Below are positions 7,926 through 16,802 of a DNA stretch of 64,000 bases, one piece after another. The translations under genes were made by a program, and so were the position numbers. Numbering within the stretch: the stretch's first letter is position 1; every line of letters begins with the position of its first letter. The notes under the pieces were generated by a model. That model did not search any database, was not told where the DNA came from, and was given only the letters and a program-made list of their open reading frames with translations. Origin of the DNA: Deinococcus aetherius (GTDB taxonomy: Bacteria > Deinococcota > Deinococci > Deinococcales > Deinococcaceae); contig NZ_AP026561.1 of NCBI RefSeq assembly GCF_025997855.1, positions 651,849-715,848 on the forward strand, given 5' to 3'.

Positions 7926-9420
7926 GTGCCCGGGTCCTCCATCCTGCCCGTGCTCCGTTCGCGTGTCGAATCCCTCGAGTTCCTCTCCGGCTCCCCCGCC
8001 TTCTACCCGTTCTCGGCCCAACTCCTCGACCGGGTGTTCACGCAGCCGGAATTTGCCCGTCCCCTCGAACAGATCAGTCTGGAATTCAAGCACCTGCTCG
8101 ACGGATTCCGGGCGCAGCAGGAGGCGTTCAGACAGGAGGCCAGTCCGCTCCTCGGGCGCTTCTGGGAGCTGTTTCCCGAACGGCGCGACGACAACGTGCA
8201 GCGTGCGGGTGAACACGGCCTTCCGACGTTGGCCTACTACGGCAGCCTGAAACGCGCAGAGAACATCCTCGCTGGGCAGGACCTATACGCCCTGAGGCAA
8301 CGGCTGGAGCCTGCCAAGTTCGGTGACGACCGCACCCCGGTCGGCGCCCTCCTCTGAATTCTGGGGAACGCCTTCCAGCAGGAGACGGAGAAGAACCCGG
8401 AGGTGTGGGCCGACGAACGGACCGAACCGCTGTTCCTGGACCTGGCCCGCCTCACCGATCAGCAGCACCATGAGGTCGCGGCCCTCCGGCTGTACCTGCC
8501 CGCCACCCCGGGCAGCGTCGTTCGGAACCTCCTCCAGATTCGTCAGGCCCTCCTGGGAACCTCAAAGCGGTACGGCTCGCTGACTGAGCGGAGCCGCGAC
8601 CTCATAGCCATCCTCCCGCTGCAACTTAACTTCCAGGTTCAGGTGCGCGCCGAGGCGGGCGGCGAACGTGAGCCGTACCCCGAGCTGCGGCAGAGAACCT
8701 TGCGGTTGTGGGCCACGCTGCTGGGGGAGCTGAGCCTCCGCTGGCCCGCCAGGCCGCCACCCTGCGGGGAGAGCAGACCGCCGTGCCCGTCATCGGCACC
8801 CCCACCGTGCTGTTGGTCACCGCGAACCCCGCGGACCAACGGCTGTGGATCGACGAGGAGATGAAGCGCGTTCAGGACGAGTTGAGAACGTCCACCCGGC
8901 AGAACGCCCCGCAGGTGGTGCGTGAGGACGCGGCCCGGGGCGAGGATTTCCTGCGGGTCCTCAACCGCTACCAACCGCAGCTCCTGCACTTCAGCGGGCA
9001 CAGGGACGAGGAGAGCCGCACCTTCGTGGACGCCGAGGGCAGCACCCTCCCCCTTTCCCACGACCGGGTGGTGGAGGCCCCGCGCATCGCCGGTGGGGTG
9101 CGTGTGGCGGTGTTCATGGCGTGCCATTCGGGCGCCGTGGCGGGACGGGTCGTGGAAGTTCGTGGACGCGGCCATCGGCATGGCGACGGAACTCGACGAC
9201 GTCGTGGCGCCCTTGTCCTCGGCCCACTTCTACCAGGCGCTCGCCGAGGGCCAGAGCGGGCGGCGCCGCGCTTCGGCGGGCGTGACCGCCCGCCATGACC
9301 TCCGGCACGTCCGGCACAGGCACGCCGCCGGTACGGTGGGCGCAGTGAACGTGTTCCATGGAGAAAACGCGCCGCCGAACGGGCGGCTGTTCATCCACCG
9401 GCCGACTCCACACCCGGCCT
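7926..9420 (+). pseudogene. CHAT-domain (caspase-like) protease, broken by a stop and two frameshifts
   Basis: From GTG 7926 a helical N-terminal region runs to an in-frame TGA at 8355-8357 and continues in the same frame (WADERTEPLFLDLARLTDQQ) to about 8725. There it shifts into the frame reading TPTVLLVTANPADQRLWIDE, LLHFSGHRDEES and VAVFMACHSGAVAG, and near 9150 it shifts again to AIGMATELDDVVAPLSSAHF, YQALAEGQSG. The order (NP-x-x-x-L-R-x-D-E-E, HFSGH, x-ACHS, IGM...FY.AL..G) is that of CHAT peptidases, with catalytic His in HFSGH and Cys in ACHS. The N-terminal 270 residues are of unknown family. CHAT proteases are effectors in several bacterial conflict systems. In its present form the gene cannot give a full-length product. 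Confidence 0.75.
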
Positions 9421-9455
9421 GAGGAGTTCGGGCAACCGTTCCAAAGGAGCGCCCC

Positions 9456-10058
9456 ATGAACAAGCACCCCCACACGCACGGCAGCACACCAGCGTCCGCA
9501 CCCCGCCCGTGGGCACGCCTGTTGCACCGCTGGCCCACAGTGCTGGGGCTGGTGGTCGCGGGCCTGACGGCGTTCGACCTGAAGCTCGACCGGGATTTCG
9601 TCTCGGTCCTGTCCGCCCTGATCGTGCTGATCGCCGTGGTCTACCCCGGCGCGGCCCTCCTGGGGCGGCGCCAGGCGGCCTGGTGGGTCTTGCTGACAGG
9701 CCTGGTGGTCATCGCGGCCATCCTCGGGCTTGACCTGAGCGTTTCGCCCGCGCTCGTCCTCTTCGTGGCGGGCCTCGCCGCGCTGGGGTGGGGCCTGGCA
9801 CGAGATCAGTGGCGGGCGGTCCGTGACCTGCCGCTCGAAACCGTCGGCATGCTCGCGTTCAGCGCGCTGGCCTTCACCGCGCTCAGCGTCGAGGTGTCCT
9901 GGGCCGCCTATCTGGTGGCGGGTGCGCTTGTCAGCCACGCCGTGTGGGATGTGGTGCACCTGAAGTGGGGCCGGGTGGTCTCAGCCTCCTACGCCGAGTT
10001 CTGTTGGGTGCTGGACCTCACGCTGGGCGCCGCCATCCTGATTCTGATGCCGAGGTGA
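9456..10058 (+). CDS. Integral membrane protein of unknown function
   Basis: A 200-residue protein with about six membrane segments, including VLGLVVAGLTAFDL, VLSALIVLIAVVYPGAALLG, AWWVLLTGLVVIAAILGL, PALVLFVAGLAALGWGLA, AYLVAGALVSHAVWDVVHL and VLDLTLGAAILILMPR. A good ribosome site, AAAGGAG, precedes ATG 9456. The short N-terminus with several His is cytoplasmic by charge. The conserved-looking SHAVWDVVHLKWGRVVSASY may be a functional motif. It stands alone between the CHAT pseudogene and a reductase run on the other strand. No function can be assigned. Confidence 0.75.
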   Translation: MNKHPHTHGSTPASAPRPWARLLHRWPTVLGLVVAGLTAFDLKLDRDFVSVLSALIVLIAVVYPGAALLGRRQAAWWVLLTGLVVIAAILGLDLSVSPALVLFVAGLAALGWGLARDQWRAVRDLPLETVGMLAFSALAFTALSVEVSWAAYLVAGALVSHAVWDVVHLKWGRVVSASYAEFCWVLDLTLGAAILILMPR

Positions 10059-10472
10059 AGGATGGTGGGTGCTGGCCAGAGGGCTGCACCCTGCGGGTGA
10101 CGCCAGCTCGGTGCGCTCTCACCAGCGGTCCATGGCCCCCACGGGATCTCGCGTTTCACAGGGCCGCCCTCACCGGGGGGCGACCGCACCAGGCTGCCCT
10201 GGCTAGACCCGCGTTGTGGCGGGGCGTACTCTGCCACAACGCGCCGATGGGCACTTCTTGCAGGGGCACTGCACGCATTCACACGCTCGCCCTGCTCAAC
10301 CGGGGTGCGCGTGTGGCTGGCCGTGCCTGCCCCAGGGGCAACGACGCCCCGTCCAGGTCATACGCGCCACATGACGACGAACCACAGCTACCTGGGCGCT
10401 ACCCTCGGGACAAGATCAGGAGAAGAAAACAGTCGTGAACGCCCACCACCACGCTCCCCGATGTCGGCCTTT
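10059..10472. other. Noncoding gap with one strong inverted repeat
   Basis: No convincing gene in 414 bp between convergent genes. It contains a perfect 10-bp inverted repeat at 10211-10242, listed separately. Confidence 0.6.
10211..10242. repeat. Perfect 10-bp inverted repeat, 12-bp spacer
   Basis: GCGTTGTGGC at 10211-10220 and GCCACAACGC at 10233-10242. There is no U-run after either side, so it is not a classical terminator. It could be a binding site, a hairpin between the convergent genes or an IS end. Confidence 0.5.
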
Positions 10473-11036
10473 TCATTGAGGCGCTTTCTCCGGTTGGTAG
10501 CGCAGCAAGAGCACGCCCAGGGGGAGCGCCCTCGACTCCACCAGCTCGAGCGTCAACACCTGCGCCGCCTCACGGAAGAGCCTGGCCCCGCCGCCCACGA
10601 CCATGGGATGCACCAGCAATTGAAGCTCGTCAACGAGCCCCGCCGCCAGCAGGGTCTGGACCAGCGCCGCGCTGCCGTGCACGAGGATGTCCCCGCCCTC
10701 TTGCCGCTTGAGCCGACCGATCTCCTCAACCGCGTCGCCCCGGATGATCGTCGTGTTGTTCCACTCCGCTTTCTCAAGGCTTGAGGAGACGACGTATTTC
10801 TTCATGCTGTTCAACTTGTCGGCGACGCCCATCTCGTTGTTCCTCAGGGCGGACCAGTGCGGCGCGAGCATCTCGTAGGTCACGCGACCCAGCAGGTACG
10901 CGTCGCTGCCCTGGATGCCCTGGAAAATTACCTCGGCCCTCTCGTCGCCGTGGTACGGGAAGTCCCACTGTCCCATCGACGCGGCGTCGAACATGCCGTC
11001 GAGCGTCATGCGTTCGAGAACGATGAGTCTTCGCAT
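10473..11036 (-). CDS. Dihydrofolate reductase-fold protein (RibD C-terminal domain family)
   Basis: A 187-residue NADPH-dependent reductase-like protein. The start MRRLIVLERMTLDGMFD is typical of the RibD_C/DHFR family in which a single domain resembles the deaminase-reductase of riboflavin synthesis. YLLGRVTYEMLAPHW, NSMKKYVVSSSLE and QEGGDILVHGSAALVQTLLA follow the family pattern, where G-x-x-L-V-Q-x-L contacts the nucleotide. ATG 11036 was chosen because GGAGGCAAGACG lies just upstream. It is one of three such genes in 4.6 kb on this strand. The physiological substrate of these stand-alone proteins is usually unknown. Confidence 0.88.
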   Translation of the reverse strand: MRRLIVLERMTLDGMFDAASMGQWDFPYHGDERAEVIFQGIQGSDAYLLGRVTYEMLAPHWSALRNNEMGVADKLNSMKKYVVSSSLEKAEWNNTTIIRGDAVEEIGRLKRQEGGDILVHGSAALVQTLLAAGLVDELQLLVHPMVVGGGARLFREAAQVLTLELVESRALPLGVLLLRYQPEKAPQ

Positions 11037-11160
11037 CGTCTTGCCTCCTCGGCCGGTCTCATTGGGTTCACTCCAACCACCCGCCATATAACCACTCCCC
11101 TCTTTCTCTACCGGTCCTCCGAATGGGGGAAGAGGTTGAGGGATAAGGGTGCTTGCATCC

Positions 11161-11865
11161 TCACTCGTAATACTCCGGCAGCTTTTTCAGCCCTTCCCAC
11201 TGGGCCTGGTCATGCCCGAAAATAACCAACCCGACATGCTCGCGTTCCGCCAGATCAAGCAGCTTCACGGTGCTGGCCCGGGTCGCTTCGGCGTCGGGGT
11301 TGCTCCCGTCGTCCTGCTCGTCACGGGTAAAGCCCGCAGCGAAGGGGACTGCGTCAACCGTCAACAAAGTCGCCCCCGTTTTGGGCAGCCGCACCAGCAC
11401 CGATTGATGTCCTGGCACATGCCCACTCGTCTCGATCAGCGTCAGCCCTGGCAGCAGTTCCGTGTCCCCGTCCACCAGCCGAATACGTTCCATGGGCTGA
11501 TCCCATTCAGGTCGTGTGGCCGCAAAACGGGGGTTACTCGCCGCATCCAGGTGATGCACACGTTGAACGACATACTGTGCCTTCGTGAATGCCGCGTGCC
11601 TTCCGGCATGGTCGATATCGTAATGGGTCGAGATGACAACATCGATATCGTCCGGTTTTAGGCCGATGCTCGCCAACTGCTCGATTACGTCCTGCCCATT
11701 CTCGAACTCAGTTTCTCCTTCAGGCATGATCTCCGGGAGGCCGCTGTCAATCAGGATGTTTTTGCCGTCCTCCGTCTGCACCAGGGAGCAAACAATCGGA
11801 ATCTGGTATTCAGGCATGGATCCCACCTGCATCAGATAAAGACGCTTCACGGCATTCCGGCTCAT
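11161..11865 (-). CDS. N-acyl homoserine lactonase-like metallo-beta-lactamase-fold hydrolase
   Basis: A 234-residue enzyme of the AHL-lactonase branch of the MBL superfamily, expected to open a lactone ring. After the strand NILIDSGLPE the metal motif reads THYDIDHAG at residues 80-88: His81-x-Asp83-x-Asp85-His86, where the usual form is HxHxDH. SGHVPGHQSVLV carries the third-ligand His, TVDAVPFAAG the bridging Asp and FGHDQAQWEGLKKLP the last His. ATG 11865 follows AGGGAGGAGCGT, a strong ribosome site. The replacement of the second His by Asp may change metal content or substrate. Quorum quenching is possible, but other lactones or esters are equally likely. Confidence 0.82.
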   Translation of the reverse strand: MSRNAVKRLYLMQVGSMPEYQIPIVCSLVQTEDGKNILIDSGLPEIMPEGETEFENGQDVIEQLASIGLKPDDIDVVISTHYDIDHAGRHAAFTKAQYVVQRVHHLDAASNPRFAATRPEWDQPMERIRLVDGDTELLPGLTLIETSGHVPGHQSVLVRLPKTGATLLTVDAVPFAAGFTRDEQDDGSNPDAEATRASTVKLLDLAEREHVGLVIFGHDQAQWEGLKKLPEYYE

Positions 11866-11998
11866 ACGCTCCTCCCTGAAGTCGAACCTACGTTTTCGGC
11901 CATGAAGACTTGAGGCCTGAGGCTTGAATCTCGAACAGACCCAGATGACCCAGCCGGACCGGCTCTCCCGCCTCTTTGGCTTGCTGAGCCTGCCTCCA

Positions 11999-12814
11999 CT
12001 ACGGGGCGCCGAGAAATGAAGTGACGGCGGGCAGCAACAGAGGTGACTGCAAGATGTCGTAGTGGGTTGCGCCGGGCAGGACGGCGAGGCGGTGCGCGGT
12101 TCGGCCAGAGCCGTCCCAGCCCGCGTCCCGCAGGCCACCCCCCAGCAGCGCGAAGAACTCGGCGGCGTGGGCAGGAGCGAAGCTGTCAGCGTCCCCGGCG
12201 ACGATCAGGGCCGGATTCTGGAACCCCCGGAGTTCGTCGGCCCAGTCGTACTCGCTGTTCACCACCTCGCCCACCCGGGTGACCAGCCTCGGCCACTCGT
12301 CGGGGCGAGGGGCAATGCTGGCGTAGAGCTTATGCATGGGCCCCTGCTTCAGACCCTCCGCAGCGTGAGGACCAATCTGGGCCATACCCTCTCGTACCTC
12401 CTGGAACCAGCCGCTGCGGCGGAACGGGAACGACACGACGACCAGCTTGCGGAGTAACCCTGGGTGCTGGAGGGCGAACCTCAGGGCCACGCCCGCCCCC
12501 AGCGAATAGCCGAGCACGTCAGCCCGGGGGAGATCCAGGTGCCCCAGCAGTACAGCGATGTCGTCGCCCAGGGTCTCGAAGCGCATCGGGCGGTCGATGT
12601 CCGCCGTACGGCCGTGTGCCTGCAAATCCACGGCGATCACTTCCCGCCCGGCGGACAGTGCGGGAATCAGCCCGCTGAACATGGAGGTCGCCCCGAAGCC
12701 TCCGTGTAAGAGGACCAGCGGCGCCTGATCGGGTCGGGGGGCGCCGTGCCGCTCGTAGTACAGGTTCAGTCCGCCCAACTCGGTGTAGGTGCCCTCGGTG
12801 GCTTGATAGGTCAT
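11999..12814 (-). CDS. Alpha/beta hydrolase
   Basis: A 271-residue alpha/beta-hydrolase. [20 protein letters not shown] carries the oxyanion [13 protein letters not shown] follows, the nucleophile elbow is GYSLG (Ser104) and the catalytic His lies in [13 protein letters not shown] near the C-terminus. The Asp is in [11 protein letters not shown]. It closely fits the esterase/epoxide-hydrolase-like group annotated as alpha/beta hydrolases. It lies on the same strand as neighbouring DHFR-fold genes with 67-133 bp gaps, so co-transcription is possible. The substrate is not predictable. Confidence 0.88.
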   Translation of the reverse strand: MTYQATEGTYTELGGLNLYYERHGAPRPDQAPLVLLHGGFGATSMFSGLIPALSAGREVIAVDLQAHGRTADIDRPMRFETLGDDIAVLLGHLDLPRADVLGYSLGAGVALRFALQHPGLLRKLVVVSFPFRRSGWFQEVREGMAQIGPHAAEGLKQGPMHKLYASIAPRPDEWPRLVTRVGEVVNSEYDWADELRGFQNPALIVAGDADSFAPAHAAEFFALLGGGLRDAGWDGSGRTAHRLAVLPGATHYDILQSPLLLPAVTSFLGAP

Positions 12815-12881
12815 GGGTTCACTCCTCTCATCAGGGTAGACGCGTCCGCTGCGGCTGACCCACAGGCCCGGTTGGCGGCGA

Positions 12882-13433
12882 TCAGCTCGGGGAGGTCCCA
12901 GTTGCAGGCTCGTAGGTCAACAGCAGCACACCCGAGCCGAGGTCCCGCGAGGCGGTGAGGTGCAGCGGCAGCCGGTCCCCGCCCGAGAACAGGCGCTTGC
13001 CGTTCCCCAGGACCAGCGGGTAGACCATCAGGCGCAGTTCGTCCACCAGGCCGTGCCGCAACAGCGTCTGGACAAGGGTGCCGCTGCCGTAGACCAGGAG
13101 GTTCCCGCCCTCCTGCCGCTTCAGGGCCTCCACCGCCGTGGCCACGTCCCCCTCAAGGGCGGTGGCATTCCACTCCAGGGAGCGCAGGGTGGTCGTGGCG
13201 ACGAACTTCGGCAGGCTGTTCATCCGTTCCCCGAATGCCCCGGTGTCGGTGGCGGTCGGCCAGTACCGGGCGAAGCCCTCGTAGGTCACACGGCCCAGCA
13301 GGAGGGCGCCACTCTCGAAGAGTTCGTCGTGCTTGAACTGGCCGTCGTCCGGGTTGTAGTCGCTCTGCCAGGGGGTGGAGTCCTCGTACACGCCGTCGAG
13401 AGTTAGAAACTCGGTCACGATCACCTTCCGCAT
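12882..13433 (-). CDS. Dihydrofolate reductase-fold protein (RibD C-terminal domain family)
   Basis: A 183-residue single-domain reductase: MRKVIVTEFLTLDGVYEDST at the N-terminus, ALLLGRVTYEGFARYWPT, MNSLPKFVATTTL and QEGGNLLVYGSGTLVQTLLR. Pattern and length match the protein at 10473-11036, indicating paralogy rather than recent duplication, since many positions differ. ATG 13433 follows GGAGCCCAT. Its gene is flanked by two alpha/beta hydrolases on the same strand. Confidence 0.88.
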   Translation of the reverse strand: MRKVIVTEFLTLDGVYEDSTPWQSDYNPDDGQFKHDELFESGALLLGRVTYEGFARYWPTATDTGAFGERMNSLPKFVATTTLRSLEWNATALEGDVATAVEALKRQEGGNLLVYGSGTLVQTLLRHGLVDELRLMVYPLVLGNGKRLFSGGDRLPLHLTASRDLGSGVLLLTYEPATGTSPS

Positions 13434-13500
13434 ATGGGCTCCTTGTGCGGCTCATCTTGTGGTCTTCTTGGAGGGCGATGCTCCTCGCGGGCTGACGTGT

Positions 13501-14295
13501 TCAGCTCAAGAAAAACTCCTCCAGCACGGGGGCGAGCACGGGTGCCGCCACCGCGTGAGTCTGGCCTTCCAGGGTGCGCCAGTCTGCGTCGGGGATGGCC
13601 CGTGCGAGCTTCTCCGCCGTCTGGTGCATGAACCCATAACTGGCCCCGCCGACCAGGATCAGCGTGGGGACCGTGACGCTGGCGGCCCGCTCCACGGGTA
13701 CCGCAGCCTCATCCCCCATCAGGGCGCCATGGTCGTAGGCCAGGGTGGGGGCGACCGCCTCGTTCATCGGCCACGTCGGGGCCGGGCGCATTCCCTCGAT
13801 CCGCTCGGCAGGGACGCCCACCAGCCGCAGAAAGAGCGCCATCGCGTCGCCCCGGCGGCCCTGGGCCAGCCGTTCCCGGAGCTGCCCGGTGTATTCCTTC
13901 CACCGCTGCCGGGCGGCCTCATCGTCGTTGAAGGGGGGCTCGTACATCGCCAGTTTCCTGATCTTGGTAGGAAGCGTGGTGACCGCCTCCATCGCCAGAA
14001 CGGCGCCGCTGGACATGCCGTAGAGAAAGGTTGAGCCTCCCACCGCATCGATCAGAGCCTCGATGTCTTCGATCTCGCGCTCCTCAGCGAACGGCAGGGT
14101 GTCCGTGCTCTCGCCCCTCCCCCGACGGTCGTACTGAACCACGGTGAAGTGCCGCGCCAGCAGGTCGGCCAGTTGTCTCATGCTCCGGTCGGTGGCCCGG
14201 TATTGGGTGGCCCCGTGAATCAGGATCAGCGCCGGACCTGTTCCTGACTGATCGAAGGCGATGACCGTGCCGTCTTTAGAAGAGACCGTCTTCAT
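13501..14295 (-). CDS. Alpha/beta hydrolase
   Basis: A 264-residue hydrolase: ALILIHGATQYRATDRSMRQ has the oxyanion HG, VVQYDRRGRGEST follows, the nucleophile is in LYGMSSGAVLA (Ser95), the acid region is TLILVGGASYGFMHQTA and the catalytic His is in LEGQTHAVAAPVLAP. ATG 14295 was chosen because CAGGGGGAACCC lies directly upstream. It is more similar in layout to small esterase or peroxidase-type hydrolases than to the hydrolase at 11999-12814, so the two are probably separate acquisitions. Substrate unknown. Confidence 0.87.
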   Translation of the reverse strand: MKTVSSKDGTVIAFDQSGTGPALILIHGATQYRATDRSMRQLADLLARHFTVVQYDRRGRGESTDTLPFAEEREIEDIEALIDAVGGSTFLYGMSSGAVLAMEAVTTLPTKIRKLAMYEPPFNDDEAARQRWKEYTGQLRERLAQGRRGDAMALFLRLVGVPAERIEGMRPAPTWPMNEAVAPTLAYDHGALMGDEAAVPVERAASVTVPTLILVGGASYGFMHQTAEKLARAIPDADWRTLEGQTHAVAAPVLAPVLEEFFLS

Positions 14296-14479
14296 GGGTT
14301 CCCCCTGGTCTGGCGCCAGCCGCCCGCACGGTTGTTGGTCATGATCGGCTTGAACATTGCGGGCGCATATCGAGCCCCGTTCGCAACGTGCCTGCCTACC
14401 ACACCGCATGCACGGCTCAGGTGCACGGCGCCCATGTGCGCGCCGTCATCCGCCATCGCCTCGGCACGTCGAGTCACAC

Positions 14480-15109
14480 TCAAGCCGGACGATAAACCAG
14501 CGAGATCGCGCCACCGCCGAACGTCCTGGTGCCCACGAGTTGGAAGTCGACGGGTTTGGACAACCCGGAAAACAGGGAGACACCCTGGCCGAGCGCGACC
14601 GGACAGACCAAGAGGTGATATTCGTCGATGAGACCGCTGGCTGCAAGAGCCTGAGCAAAACTGGCGCCGCCGAGCGCCCTGATATCTTTGCCGGGCTGCG
14701 TCTTGAGTCGAGCGACTTCGTCGGAAAGGTCACCACTCGCGACCATGGGGTTGGCCCAGGAGCCCTGGACCGGCGCGGCTGGCTCTGACTCACGTTGCGC
14801 GCGCTCGGCGTCAGTCCTTGCCGTCGTCGCCTGACCGCCCGGCGCACCAGCAAGGCCCTTCCTCGTGAACACGACCTTGGGAATCGCGTTCATCGGGGCG
14901 GCGAATGGCAGGTCAGAGGAGGGCCAAAAGGTCGCCATGTCGCGGTAGGAGCGGCTGCCCATGGCGATCAAGCCCGCCTGCCACAGGTGATCGACGATCC
15001 ACTCATCCGTCGCGTCGTCTCCAGACTTGAAGATCCAGTCAGCTTCGCCGCCCGGGCCGCTGACAAAGCCATCGAGTGAGACGAACATTCCCAGCACCAA
15101 TTTCCTCAT
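14480..15109 (-). CDS. Dihydrofolate reductase-fold protein (RibD C-terminal domain family)
   Basis: A 209-residue reductase beginning MRKLVLGMFVSLDGFVSGPG, a common start of DHFR-fold proteins. LIAMGSRSYRDMATFWP, PMNAIPKVVFTRKG, GKDIRALGGASFAQALAASG and LIDEYHLLVCPVALGQGVSL complete the fold. It is longer than its two neighbours by an insert rich in Ala/Glu (residues about 95-120). It is the promoter-proximal gene of the minus-strand run and diverges from a TetR gene with a palindrome between them, so TetR control is likely. Confidence 0.88.
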   Translation of the reverse strand: MRKLVLGMFVSLDGFVSGPGGEADWIFKSGDDATDEWIVDHLWQAGLIAMGSRSYRDMATFWPSSDLPFAAPMNAIPKVVFTRKGLAGAPGGQATTARTDAERAQRESEPAAPVQGSWANPMVASGDLSDEVARLKTQPGKDIRALGGASFAQALAASGLIDEYHLLVCPVALGQGVSLFSGLSKPVDFQLVGTRTFGGGAISLVYRPA

Positions 15110-15228
15110 CGTTCCTCCATGGCCTCATCTAATCTGTCTGTGGCGGAGCCTCCGCCTCCTGGCCCTGCGATTGCCGCCCGGCACGGTACCGCAGCACGAT
15201 GCAACCGCCCCGGGCCCTCACGCCGCTT

Positions 15229-15243
15229 GTGAACACTGTTTAC
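15229..15243. promoter_or_regulatory. TetR-type operator candidate
   Basis: GTGAACA-C-TGTTTAC, a 15-bp palindrome with one mismatch, sits between the divergent DHFR-fold gene (start 15109) and the TetR gene (start 15283). TTTACATTAATAC around 15240 looks like an AT-rich -10 region for the TetR gene, so the site would overlap the promoter. Confidence 0.6.
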
Positions 15244-15282
15244 ATTAATACGCCAGACACAGAATTGCAACCGAGGATATGT

Positions 15283-15927
15283 GTGTCGAAGAAGAGCGAA
15301 CGAAGATCCGAGCGGGCCACCTACCGGCACGGCGACCTACACGGCGCCCTGGTACGCGCGGGCCTCGACCTCGCCCGCGACGGCGGCCCGGAGGCGGTCG
15401 TGCTGCGCGAGGCCACCCGCCGCGCCGGGGTGGCCCCCAGCGCCGCCTATCGCCACTTCGCCGACCGCGAAGCGCTGCTCGCCGCCGTCTGCTCTGCGGC
15501 CCAGGCGGAGTTCGCCCGCGCCATTGAGGCCGAGCAGGCGGCGGTTGACCCCGGACTAGCGGGGGTGGCGCTGGCCCGGGCGCGGTTTTGGGCGGTGGGG
15601 CTCGGCTATATGGGGTTTGCCCGACGCGAGCCGGGCCTCTTCCAGGCCGCCTTCTGGCTGTCGCGCGATCTCAACCGGGCGACCAGCCCGGAGCGGCGGG
15701 GCGAGACCGGTCTGACCCCTTTTGAGCTGCTGGGCGCGGCCCTGGACGGCCTGGTCGCGGCTGGCGTACTTCCACCAGAGCGGCGCCCGGGGGCGGAGTT
15801 GCTGGCCTGGTCGGCGGTGCACGGCCTGGCCACCCTGCGCACCGAGGGGCCGCTGGGCGGGCTGCCTGCCGACCAGATCGAGGCCCTCGAGCGGCGGCTG
15901 GTGGAGTCGGTCGAGCGCGGCTTGTGA
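15283..15927 (+). CDS. TetR family transcriptional regulator
   Basis: A 214-residue one-component repressor. The HTH is in RHGDLHGALVRAGLDLARDG, then VLREATRRAGVAPSAAYRHF with ADREALLAAV, the canonical TetR recognition segment. The C-terminal helices (AGVALARARFWAVGLGYMGF, EPGLFQAAFW) form the ligand pocket of the WHG-type subfamily. GTG 15283 was chosen over an in-frame ATG 28 codons upstream, because the upstream stretch overlaps the palindrome and promoter. It probably represses itself and the divergent reductase-hydrolase run. Confidence 0.88.
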   Translation: MSKKSERRSERATYRHGDLHGALVRAGLDLARDGGPEAVVLREATRRAGVAPSAAYRHFADREALLAAVCSAAQAEFARAIEAEQAAVDPGLAGVALARARFWAVGLGYMGFARREPGLFQAAFWLSRDLNRATSPERRGETGLTPFELLGAALDGLVAAGVLPPERRPGAELLAWSAVHGLATLRTEGPLGGLPADQIEALERRLVESVERGL

Positions 15928-16161
15928 GGCCAGGTCCGAGGAAGACGCGGCGCTGCCACCGGGTCTTCATCCCAGCCGCAGGGAGGCGAGCGCGAAGGCC
16001 GCCGTGGACAGCAGACAGCCGACCGCCCGCACCGTGTTCCAGGCGGTCCAGGGTCCCAGATAGGCACGCCAGACCTCTGCCCCCGCCGGACTGCCGGGCT
16101 GGGCCGCCTCACCACCGCGTGACAGGTGCCCCATGGGAAGACCGGACGGAAGACGGCGAGG

Positions 16162-16758
16162 TCAGGCCCGCAACGATTCCAAGAGCACGTCGAGGGCCTC
16201 GCCCGCCTCGGCCAGCGCCGCGTCGGGCTGCGGCGACTGCGCGATCCAGAGCGCAGCCTCGTTCATGGCGCCGGACAGCAGGTGAACGCTGGCTCCCAGC
16301 GGCACATCCCGCAGCTCGCCGATCTTCTGGAGGGCCAGCAGCCCTTCACGCAGCGAGCGCACCGCGTGGGCCTGATCCAGGTCGCGCCAGACGCGCCAGC
16401 CCACCACCGCCGGCCCGTCGAGCAGCATGATGCGCCGCACCTCCGGATCGAGGCTGGCGCGCATAAAGGCCTGACAGCCCAGGCGGAGCTGCGCCCAGGG
16501 GTCCGCGCCCTGAGAGGCGGCCAGTTCGACGCGGACCGCGACCTCGGCCTGAACTGCGCCCAAGACGGCGACGAACAGATCCTGTTTGTCCTTGAAGTGA
16601 TGGTAGAGCGCGCCGCGCGTGACGCCGGCGCGCTCCACGAGGTCGGCGGTAGAAGTGTGGGCGTAGCCGCGCTCGGTGAACAGCTCGCGGCCAGCCACGA
16701 TCAGGCTCTGTACCGTCCGCTCGCGCTGGGCGGCCTTGGTGGTGGGGCGTTCGGGCAT
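16162..16758 (-). CDS. TetR family transcriptional regulator
   Basis: A 198-residue repressor. The HTH covers [20 protein letters not shown] and [20 protein letters not shown] with [11 protein letters not shown], very typical of AcrR/TetR proteins with a YHHFKDK recognition helix. The C-terminus ([29 protein letters not shown]) is the ligand domain. ATG 16758 follows GGAGGTTGCGCC. It diverges from a VOC-family gene, with a perfect 13-bp inverted repeat over the shared promoter region, so it most likely represses both genes. Confidence 0.9.
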   Translation of the reverse strand: MPERPTTKAAQRERTVQSLIVAGRELFTERGYAHTSTADLVERAGVTRGALYHHFKDKQDLFVAVLGAVQAEVAVRVELAASQGADPWAQLRLGCQAFMRASLDPEVRRIMLLDGPAVVGWRVWRDLDQAHAVRSLREGLLALQKIGELRDVPLGASVHLLSGAMNEAALWIAQSPQPDAALAEAGEALDVLLESLRA

Positions 16759-16773
16759 GGCGCAACCTCCGGT

Positions 16774-16802
16774 TTGACAAACATACCGACTGTCTGTATT
16801 TT
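16774..16802 (+). promoter_or_regulatory. Sigma-70-type promoter for the VOC gene
   Basis: TTGACA (16774-16779), 17-base spacer, TATTTT (16797-16802). The spacer carries the left operator arm, so repressor binding would block polymerase. Confidence 0.7.
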
